From Campylobacteraceae bacterium (lineage in GTDB: Bacteria > Campylobacterota > Campylobacteria > Campylobacterales > Sulfurovaceae): 9,015 nucleotides of DNA. Under the pieces are notes generated by a model. It was not told where the DNA came from. It searched no databases and saw nothing but the letters and a program-made list of their open reading frames with translations. Positions 1-4,815 of this stretch are shown here, piece by piece. The stretch lies in contig JAMONW010000107.1 in NCBI GenBank assembly GCA_027066355.1, positions 1-9,015 of the forward strand, read 5' to 3'. The position numbers and the translations under genes are program-made. Each line of letters starts with the position of its first letter. The stretch's first letter is position 1.

Positions 1-145
1 CTCTTTGAGCTTCGTTTTTTGCAAGGCGATGAAGTAGAGTTTGCCCACCTTGAACAAAGGTCATAAAAACAAACAAAGCTCCAAGAAGCCCAACTAAAAA
101 CCACCAATACTCTTGAAGTTGCAAATAGCTTAATTTTTCAAACAT
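1..145 (-). CDS. cydB: Cytochrome bd quinol oxidase subunit II, N-terminal fragment (runs off left edge)
   Basis: Only the first 48 codons are present; the gene continues beyond position 1. The ATG is at 145-143, one base after the cydA stop (TGA at 149-147). A strong GGAGG ribosome binding site lies inside the last codons of cydA, so translation is probably coupled. The visible protein begins MFEKLSYLQLQEYWWFLVG and continues into a hydrophobic first membrane helix and a FVQGGQTL segment. That pattern is the one I know from campylobacterotal CydB, whose start differs from the E. coli form. CydB pairs with CydA in the inner membrane to make the bd oxidase, which oxidises quinol and reduces oxygen to water at high affinity. 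The call rests on the sequence and on its position directly after cydA; no catalytic residues can be checked in a fragment this short. Confidence 0.9.
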   Translation of the reverse strand, partial: MFEKLSYLQLQEYWWFLVGLLGALFVFMTFVQGGQTLLHRLAKNEAQR

Positions 146-146
146 C

Positions 147-1673
147 TCAAGCCTCCTTTGGACCAATTTTTATTTGTGTTGTCATAATCTTTACCTCTGC
201 TATTAAAAGTGCTGTAAAGATAATTGCAAATAGCCAGAAAGTTAACATTACCGAGCTACTTTGAATATTTGATGTTGCCATACCAACTGGCAACATATCT
301 TGAATTGCCCACGGTTGACGCCCTACTTCTGCGGTAATCCATCCAGCCTCTTGTGCAATATATCCAAGTGGCAGTGAAAGCACAGCTAAGCGTAAAAGCC
401 ATTTTTTACTGTGTAACTCATTAATCATTACATAATAAAGGCTTATGATAAAGAGAATAATAAACCAAAATCCAAGCCCTACCATTGTATGAAATGCATA
501 AAATGTTGTTGCAACTGGTGGCACAACATCTGTTGGCTTTTTGAGGTATCCATATCCTAAATATTTGCTATTTGCTTCAAATTTTGCCAACGCCTCTTTT
601 GCTTTCTCTTTATCGCCTTTTGCTTTTGCCTCTTTATACTCTTTTAGTGCAGCTACGGCGATTTTTCCTTTTTGAATCTTCTCTTTTGCACTCATAATAT
701 TATGTGCTTTATCTCCATAAACAAGCTCTTTAAGCCCTGGAACAAAAGCATTTACCTTATGGTAACTTAGCACAGATAATCCATATGGAATAGGTAACTT
801 AAATAAAAACTCTTTTTGATTATTATCTACACTCTTTTTAGGGTTAAGTATTCCAAATGCTACAAGTTCAGCTCCATTTTTACCATTATAAAGCCCCTCC
901 ATTGCAGCTAATTTTACTGGTTGATTAAGTGCATTTTGGCGTGCTGCATCATCACCTGTTGTTAAGTTAAAAAGCGAAACAATAAGCCCAAAACTTGCTG
1001 CTACCATAATTGAGCGTCTTGCAAACTTAATTTCACGCCCCTTTAAAAGATACCATGCACTAACAGAAATTACAAACAGTGATGCCAAAACATAACCACT
1101 ACTAATTGTATGCAAAAACTTAGTGTAAGCGTTTGGATTAAATAATAGATCCCAAAAGTTTGTCATCTCATTTCTTGCAGTATCTGGATTAAAGTGCATT
1201 CCAACTGGGTGTTGCATCCAGCCATTTGCCACAAGTATCCAAAGAGCAGAGAGATTTGAACCAATAGCTACAAGCCATGTTGAAATTAAGTGAAATCTTT
1301 TGCTTACCTTATCCCATCCAAAAAACATTACAGCAAAGAAGGTTGATTCCATAAAAAATGCCATAATCCCCTCAATTGCTAAAGGTGCGCCAAAAATATC
1401 ACCTACAATCCAAGAGTAGTTTGACCAGTTGGTTCCAAACTCAAACTCCATAATAATTCCTGTTGCTAAACCAATAGCAAAGTTAATTGCCAAAAGTGTC
1501 ATCCAAAATTTTGTAGTCTTTTTCCACCACTCATCACCTGTTTTTACATAAATTGTTTCCATAATTGCAACAATAAATGTAAGTCCAAGAGTAAGTGGCA
1601 CAAATATCCAATGGTAAAGTGCAGTTAAAGCAAACTGCGCTCTTGACCAGTCAACTAAACTTAAATGTTCCAT
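147..1673 (-). CDS. cydA: Cytochrome bd quinol oxidase subunit I
   Basis: A 508-residue inner-membrane protein that carries the haems and quinol site of the bd oxidase, a terminal oxidase for low oxygen. Residues that match the known E. coli sites are present: His21 (b595 ligand), His188 and Met397 (b558 ligands), Glu101 and Glu109, Glu449 before the GRQPW signature at 451-455, and Lys254 and Glu259 in the quinol (Q) loop. The Q loop between about 240 and 385 is long, with the LGYGYL segment also seen in the E. coli long-loop type, so this is not the short-loop cyanide-insensitive form. Its second half is very rich in Lys, Ala and Glu (about 329-368). The ATG at 1673 follows AGGAG at 1681-1685 and starts 2 bases after the stop of the DUF4492 gene. 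It forms one operon with that gene and cydB. Near-complete conservation makes the call secure. Confidence 0.97.
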   Translation of the reverse strand: MEHLSLVDWSRAQFALTALYHWIFVPLTLGLTFIVAIMETIYVKTGDEWWKKTTKFWMTLLAINFAIGLATGIIMEFEFGTNWSNYSWIVGDIFGAPLAIEGIMAFFMESTFFAVMFFGWDKVSKRFHLISTWLVAIGSNLSALWILVANGWMQHPVGMHFNPDTARNEMTNFWDLLFNPNAYTKFLHTISSGYVLASLFVISVSAWYLLKGREIKFARRSIMVAASFGLIVSLFNLTTGDDAARQNALNQPVKLAAMEGLYNGKNGAELVAFGILNPKKSVDNNQKEFLFKLPIPYGLSVLSYHKVNAFVPGLKELVYGDKAHNIMSAKEKIQKGKIAVAALKEYKEAKAKGDKEKAKEALAKFEANSKYLGYGYLKKPTDVVPPVATTFYAFHTMVGLGFWFIILFIISLYYVMINELHSKKWLLRLAVLSLPLGYIAQEAGWITAEVGRQPWAIQDMLPVGMATSNIQSSSVMLTFWLFAIIFTALLIAEVKIMTTQIKIGPKEA

Positions 1674-1675
1674 TT

Positions 1676-1885
1676 TTATTCTCCTGTTAATTGTTCTAAA
1701 ATATAATTACTTCTTGCTTTATCACTCTTAAACTGCTCTTGTAAAATATTAGGGAAAAAAAGCAGCTTAATAATAACAAATAACACAAATATTTTTATAG
1801 CAACAATAGCCCACAGCTTCTTACCAAGCTTCATAGATTTAAAGCCATCAATGTAAAAATTTGCAACCTTTTTTATTGTGTTCAT
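1676..1885 (-). CDS. DUF4492 small membrane protein, first gene of the cyd operon
   Basis: A 69-residue protein with a basic N-terminal stretch containing YIDGFKSMKLGKKLW, then one hydrophobic helix at about residues 25-45, and a short polar tail. The sequence matches what I recall of the DUF4492 family, found in Bacteroidota and Campylobacterota next to cydA. The ATG at 1885 follows AGGA at 1891-1894. The stop lies 2 bases before cydA, so the two are almost certainly translated together. No function is established that I know of. Its size, single membrane helix and position suggest a small accessory or assembly subunit of the bd oxidase, comparable in role, though not in sequence, to CydX; that is inference. 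Positively charged residues before the helix predict the N-terminus in the cytoplasm. Confidence 0.85.
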   Translation of the reverse strand: MNTIKKVANFYIDGFKSMKLGKKLWAIVAIKIFVLFVIIKLLFFPNILQEQFKSDKARSNYILEQLTGE

Positions 1886-1911
1886 TTATATCCTTTTTTT
1901 ATTGGAGCAAA

Positions 1912-1924
1912 GTGCAATTTTATA
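1912..1924 (-). promoter_or_regulatory. Candidate promoter of the DUF4492-cydA-cydB operon
   Basis: On the minus strand a TATAAA box (1924-1919) sits in a T/A-rich run with transcription expected to begin near 1912, giving a leader of about 27 bases before the ATG at 1885. No convincing -35 is seen, which is usual in Campylobacterota. The rest of the 143-bp spacer (1886-2028) has no gene. The assignment rests on the box and spacing only. Confidence 0.4.
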
Positions 1925-1983
1925 AATCAAACTTTTTTCTACAACACTTAACTCCAAAATACATTCAATATATCTTTAGCTAC

Positions 1984-2005
1984 AATTCTATCACTTAGTA
2001 GAATT
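1984..2005. repeat. Small inverted repeat downstream of the NifX-like gene
   Basis: AATTCTA at 1984-1990 pairs with TAGAATT at 1999-2005, a 7-bp stem with an 8-base loop. A T run follows on the plus strand, but no plus-strand gene ends here. In the minus direction, in which the NifX-like gene ends, no T run follows, so it is not a standard terminator. It may be an RNA processing hairpin or a protein site upstream of the cyd promoter. Confidence 0.3.
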
Positions 2006-2028
2006 TTTAAATGTTACTTAGATAACAC

Positions 2029-2406
2029 TTAGTGCTTATGAGGATGCTTTTTTTCATGATGTGCGATTATCTCTTGCATTTTTTTTTCATCTAAATAGGC
2101 TAATTTACCTTCTTTAAACTCTTTTAAAAGCTCTGATAGAGTAATTCTCTCAAAACCTGCATGATAAATTTTCATATCTCCATATTCCACTATTTTATTA
2201 TATGGACTAACTCCCATCTCTTGAATAATCAAAGTATCTACTCCAAGCTTTCTTAGCCAATCTATCACAGCTACTCCATGCCCTACTTCATTTGGCAAAA
2301 TATCTATATTTTCACCATCAATTAGTGCAAACCATTTAGCTTTACCAAAAAGTGGCGCTACTGCACTATCTTTTTTATTCATTTTAACAGGAACTGCAAT
2401 TTTCAT
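2029..2406 (-). CDS. NifX/NifB-like (dinitrogenase iron-molybdenum cofactor biosynthesis fold) protein with His-rich tail
   Basis: A 125-residue soluble protein. It opens MKIAVPV, followed by APLFGKAKWFALID at about 17-30, a Gly-His-Gly turn at 42-44, a GVDTLIIQEMG strand-turn at 55-65 and a final strand near MKIYHAG. These match the order of elements in the Nitro_FeMo-Co family (NifX, NafY and archaeal MTH1175-type proteins), which bind iron-sulfur or molybdenum-iron clusters in some members. The C-terminus ends in HHEKKHPHKH, five histidines (116, 117, 121, 123, 125) that could bind metal. No nitrogenase gene is nearby, so a role in nitrogen fixation is not implied. The ATG at 2406 has a strong AAGGAG at 2414-2419. 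It is transcribed away from a regulator whose C-terminal domain resembles this protein, suggesting both sense the same ligand or cluster. The exact function is unknown. Confidence 0.8.
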   Translation of the reverse strand: MKIAVPVKMNKKDSAVAPLFGKAKWFALIDGENIDILPNEVGHGVAVIDWLRKLGVDTLIIQEMGVSPYNKIVEYGDMKIYHAGFERITLSELLKEFKEGKLAYLDEKKMQEIIAHHEKKHPHKH

Positions 2407-2432
2407 TTTATAACTCCTTATATATTAAATTT

Positions 2433-2448
2433 TTAATTATTTTTAGCA
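2433..2448 (-). promoter_or_regulatory. Candidate promoter of the NifX-like gene
   Basis: On the minus strand TGC-TAAAAA (2448-2440) resembles an extended -10 element, with a start expected near 2433 and a leader of about 27 bases. Its TG is part of the left CATATGTCA box, so a protein on that box would cover the promoter. The hexamer matches only 4 of 6 consensus positions. Confidence 0.35.
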
Positions 2449-2486
2449 TATGTCAGAAATAATAACACTTTTTATAACATATGTCA
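2447..2486. promoter_or_regulatory. Candidate operator: duplicated CATATGTCA box between divergent genes
   Basis: The 9-mer CATATGTCA occurs at 2447-2455 and again at 2478-2486, in the same orientation, 31 bp apart (about three helical turns). CATATG is itself a palindrome, so each box could hold a dimer half or a small dimer. The left box overlaps the extended -10 of the NifX-like gene. The right box lies about 35-42 bases upstream of the expected start of the regulator gene, over its -35 region. This placement suits a repressor acting on both genes, most simply the DUF134 protein itself; that protein-DNA assignment is inference. Confidence 0.5.
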
Positions 2487-2503
2487 AGTATTTTTCTAAA
2501 TTT

Positions 2504-2520
2504 ATGCTATAATTTTTTTA
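2504..2520 (+). promoter_or_regulatory. Extended -10 promoter giving a probable leaderless regulator mRNA
   Basis: A perfect TATAAT lies at 2508-2513, and TGC just upstream (2505-2507) makes an extended -10. A T-rich tract precedes it. Transcription should begin about 7 bases after the box, at or next to the A of the ATG at 2520. No Shine-Dalgarno sequence precedes that ATG, consistent with a leaderless message. Confidence 0.6.
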
Positions 2521-3104
2521 TGGGAAGAGATAAGTTAAAAAGAGAACTCAAATTTAAACCACTTTGTAAAGCATTTTACTCTGAGTGTAAAAACAGTAAC
2601 AAAATAGAACTTTTGCATGAAGAGATTGAAGCAATTTATTTAATGGATTTAAAAAATCTTTATCAAGCTGATGCTGCAAAAGCCATGGGTATTTCAAGAG
2701 CTACTTTTGCCAAAATTATTAAAAATGCAAGAGAAAAAGTTGCTTTAATGCTAATTACAGGAGCAAATTTAGAGGTGCTAGATGAAAAAAAATCTTTTAG
2801 AGTAGCTACTCTTAGCGATAATAAAGATAAAATTGAAAATCCAATAGTTACTGCAAAATATATTCATATTTACGAAGTAAAAAAAGACAATGTGCTAAAA
2901 TTAAAGGTATTAGAAAATCCAGCAAGTGATAAAAATTTCCGTCCAGGACAAATATTACCTGAAATGTTAGATAAACTTCATATAAATTTTTTTGTATCTA
3001 AAGTTATAGGAAGTGGCTTAAAAGATGCTCTACTAAGTCATGGAATTTTTGCTATTTCAAAAGAGAAAATTGATATAAATACTCTTTTGAATCCAACTAC
3101 TTAA
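2520..3104 (+). CDS. DUF134-type helix-turn-helix regulator with C-terminal NifX-like domain
   Basis: A 194-residue protein. Residues 10-86 match the DUF134 family of DNA-binding proteins: the FKPLCKAFY segment, the EEIEAIYLMDLKNLYQADAA helix region and the helix-turn-helix AAKAMGISRATFAKII at 52-67. Residues 105-180 look like a diverged Nitro_FeMo-Co domain: a strand at IHIYEV, the NP turn at 133-134, INFFVSKVIGSG and LLSHGIFAIS. It is probably a cytoplasmic transcription regulator whose C-terminal domain senses a ligand, cluster or metal. I chose the ATG at 2520, not the in-frame ATG at 2481, because a perfect extended -10 box lies between them, the extra 13 residues look nothing like the family, and the 2481 ATG lies inside a candidate operator box. 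Its last 8 bases overlap the 3' end of cmoB on the other strand. Confidence 0.82.
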   Translation: MGRDKLKRELKFKPLCKAFYSECKNSNKIELLHEEIEAIYLMDLKNLYQADAAKAMGISRATFAKIIKNAREKVALMLITGANLEVLDEKKSFRVATLSDNKDKIENPIVTAKYIHIYEVKKDNVLKLKVLENPASDKNFRPGQILPEMLDKLHINFFVSKVIGSGLKDALLSHGIFAISKEKIDINTLLNPTT

Positions 3105-4005
3105 TGGCTTTTATATAAACTCTTTTGGGTGCTGGGTAGCCTTCTACTGTTAAATTGCAATTGTTTGGGTCTAAAAAGTCATCTAAGCTTTGTGAATTTA
3201 TCCACTCTGTTTTTCTCTGCTCATTCAAATTTGTTTTTTTAATTTCTAAAAGCTCTACCTCTTTAAAACCAGCACGATAACACCAGTTTTTAAGGGCATT
3301 AACTGTTGGAATAAAGTATATATTTGGTATTTTAGAGTATCTATCTTTTGGAGTTAGGCATATATCATCTTCTCCATCTATCATAAAGGTATCTAATATT
3401 AACTCTCCACCACTATTTAGAGCTTTAAATAGTGATTTAAGAGAGCCTATTGGGTCGCTCCTATGATATAGCACTCCAAGACAAAATATAGTATCAAATT
3501 TCTCCTCATAAAACTCTGCGTGTTCTATACCTAGCAACTCATAGTTAATGCCACTATTTATAAAGGTATCAATAAATTTAAACTGCATATAAAAAAGAGT
3601 TGATGGGTCAAAACCTACTATTTTTTTGGGTTTTTGCTCTAGCATTCTAAACATATAGTAACCATTATTACAACCAATATCTGCAACTACTTTTCCCTCT
3701 AAATTAAAGTGAGGTTTAAGAAGATTATATTTTATAAAACTCTGCCACTCAGTATCAATAAATAGCTCTCCTATTTTAAAAGGACCTTTGCGCCAAGGAA
3801 GCATTAGTTTTGCACAATCTTCTATTAAAGTTTGATATTGATTTTGATAAGACTTATCTAACTCTACTTCAATAGTATCGCTTAGAGTATATGAAGTAAC
3901 TTTTGGAGATGTTAAGGCAAGTTTATCAATTGCCTCTTTGAGTGGTTTAATATTTTTCCACTCAAAAGATTTTTCTCGCTCTTTTCTAATTTGGTTTAAA
4001 TCCAT
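3097..4005 (-). CDS. cmoB: tRNA U34 carboxymethyltransferase CmoB
   Basis: A 302-residue cytoplasmic enzyme that transfers a carboxymethyl group from carboxy-S-adenosylmethionine to 5-hydroxyuridine at tRNA position 34, giving cmo5U, which widens wobble decoding. Family landmarks in order: LPWRKGPF (69-76, Lys73 corresponding to the substrate lysine), DTEW (84-87), the Rossmann loop DIGCNNGYYM (109-118), GFDPS (131-135), LGVLYHR (176-182), NIYFIP (228-233), EQRKTEW (262-268) and VEGYPAPKR near the end. Length is close to that of E. coli CmoB (323 residues). The ATG overlaps the stop of the upstream cyclophilin gene by one base (TAATG), so it is probably translated by reinitiation; only a distant AAAAAGG at 4019-4025 could serve as ribosome site. 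CmoA, which makes the cofactor, is not in the window. Confidence 0.95.
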   Translation of the reverse strand: MDLNQIRKEREKSFEWKNIKPLKEAIDKLALTSPKVTSYTLSDTIEVELDKSYQNQYQTLIEDCAKLMLPWRKGPFKIGELFIDTEWQSFIKYNLLKPHFNLEGKVVADIGCNNGYYMFRMLEQKPKKIVGFDPSTLFYMQFKFIDTFINSGINYELLGIEHAEFYEEKFDTIFCLGVLYHRSDPIGSLKSLFKALNSGGELILDTFMIDGEDDICLTPKDRYSKIPNIYFIPTVNALKNWCYRAGFKEVELLEIKKTNLNEQRKTEWINSQSLDDFLDPNNCNLTVEGYPAPKRVYIKAIK

Positions 4006-4520
4006 TACTTAATATATGCCTTTTTAATTACAACATCTTTTAATGGTTTATCACCTGGCTTTTTTGTAGGAACAGAGTCGATTTTATCAACGACTTTTTT
4101 TCCTTTAACAACTTTGCCAAAAATTGTATATCCACCATTTAACCAAGGGGTTGGTTTAACTGTTATAAAAAATTGACTACCATTTGTATTTTCGCCATGA
4201 TTTGCCATTGCTAAAAGGTATGGTCTATCAAAAACCAAATTTGGTGCATACTCATTTTTAAACTCTTTATGCCAAATAGACTCTCCACCCATACCTGTCC
4301 CTGTAGGGTCGCCTCCTTGAATCATAAAATCTTTAATAACTCTATGGAATGTTGTTCCATTGTAGTAGCCTTTTTGAACCAATTTAGTAAAATTTTCAAC
4401 TGCTAATGGCGCTTTTTTTGGAAATAGTTTTAACTCTATTTTTCCATAATTTGTTTCTAATACTACATTTGCATTTAAGATTCCAATTAATGCTACTATT
4501 GCAAAAATTAATTTTTTCAT
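4005..4520 (-). CDS. Exported cyclophilin-type peptidyl-prolyl cis-trans isomerase
   Basis: A 171-residue protein that speeds cis-trans isomerisation of prolyl bonds during protein folding. Residues 1-17 form a signal peptide (MKK, a hydrophobic core, then a cleavable-looking LNA|N), placing it in the periplasm. The cyclophilin core is clear: FHRVIKDFMIQGG at 58-70, with catalytic Arg60, Phe65, Met66 and Gln68, GSQFFIT at 114-120 and WLNGGYTIFGKV at 126-137. The human CypA His126 position is Tyr131 here, as in many bacterial members. I chose the ATG at 4520 because it has AAAGGAG at 4526-4532 and begins the signal peptide. The frame stays open upstream to an ATG at 4643, but those 41 codons are translated repeat DNA. 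It shares an operon with cmoB, although the two functions are unrelated as far as I know. Confidence 0.93.
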   Translation of the reverse strand: MKKLIFAIVALIGILNANVVLETNYGKIELKLFPKKAPLAVENFTKLVQKGYYNGTTFHRVIKDFMIQGGDPTGTGMGGESIWHKEFKNEYAPNLVFDRPYLLAMANHGENTNGSQFFITVKPTPWLNGGYTIFGKVVKGKKVVDKIDSVPTKKPGDKPLKDVVIKKAYIK

Positions 4521-4547
4521 TTTTTCTCCTTTGGGGTTTTTTCTTTT

Positions 4548-4632
4548 AATAGGACGCCATTTGGGCAAAGCCCAAGTGGCTACGCTAACGCTGAGTTTCC
4601 CTCGGCGGGATGCCCTCGCGCCTTGCGCTTTT
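4548..4632. repeat. GC-rich hairpin repeat, copy 1
   Basis: About 85 bp, matching copy 2 at 81 of 85 positions by eye. Positions 4556-4628 are about 64% G+C, against roughly a third in the flanking genes. On the minus strand it contains GCCAcTTGGGC, a TTT loop and GCCCAAaTGGC, a 10-bp stem with one mismatch. Just 5' of the stem are the words AGCGTTAGCG and a twice-used GAGGG. It ends (minus strand) in TATTAAA, 28 bases before the cyclophilin ATG. Confidence 0.85.
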
Positions 4633-4647
4633 GAGTTTTTCAAACTC
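4633..4647. repeat. Perfect short palindrome between repeat copies 1 and 2
   Basis: GAGTTT at 4633-4638 pairs with AAACTC at 4642-4647 around a 3-base loop. Together with three Ts it fills the 18-bp spacer between the two long repeat copies. It may be a remnant of a further inverted end; no clear terminator T run follows on either strand. Confidence 0.5.
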
Positions 4648-4650
4648 TTT

Positions 4651-4735
4651 AATAAAACGCTATTTGGGCAAAGCCCAAGTGGCTACGCTAACGCTGAGTT
4701 TCCCTCGGCGGGATACCCTCGCGCCTTGCGCTTTT
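4651..4735. repeat. GC-rich hairpin repeat, copy 2
   Basis: Head-to-tail with copy 1, offset by exactly 103 bp. It differs at four places: two in the AGGA/AAAA end, one C/T just before the hairpin and one G/A near the right end. The C/T change breaks one base pair near the foot of the main hairpin, while the inner GGGC-AAA-GCCC stem is intact. Confidence 0.85.
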
Positions 4736-4738
4736 TTT

Positions 4739-4788
4739 AATAGGACACAATTTGGGCAAAGCCCATAAAGCTTCGCTAACGCTGTCCT
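4739..4788. repeat. Repeat copy 3, short variant bounded by AGGACA/TGTCCT
   Basis: A 50-bp relative of copies 1 and 2, starting 3 bp after copy 2 and offset 191 bp from copy 1. It keeps AATAGGAC, TTTGGGCAAAGCCC and CGCTAACGCT but lacks the GC-rich right half. Its ends form an inverted pair, AGGACA (4742-4747) and TGTCCT (4783-4788), so the whole unit can fold into one hairpin. It could be the compact core form of the element. Confidence 0.75.
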
Positions 4789-4793
4789 CTATC

Positions 4794-4814
4794 CTCAACT
4801 CTCAATTCTCAATT
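4794..4814. repeat. Three tandem heptamers CTCAA(C/T)T
   Basis: Three 7-bp units, the last two identical, lie directly after the rny stop codon on its downstream side. They fill the gap between rny and repeat copy 3. Confidence 0.7.
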
Positions 4815-4815
4815 A

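Noticed and set aside
2029..2406. Part of a nitrogen fixation cluster
   Set aside because: Only the NifX-like fold is present; no nifHDK, nifB or nifEN genes nearby, and such folds occur in many non-fixing microbes.
2481..2519. Upstream ATG that would add 13 residues to the DUF134 regulator
   Set aside because: It lies inside a candidate operator box and upstream of a perfect extended -10 element; the added residues do not resemble the family.
4531..4740. Plus-strand open frame of 69 codons
   Set aside because: It is made almost entirely of the GC-rich repeat copies and covers the cyclophilin leader on the other strand; low stop frequency comes from base composition.
4548..4788. CRISPR array
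   Set aside because: Units are 85 or 50 bp, spacers are 18 and 3 bp, and there are only three units; no cas genes nearby.
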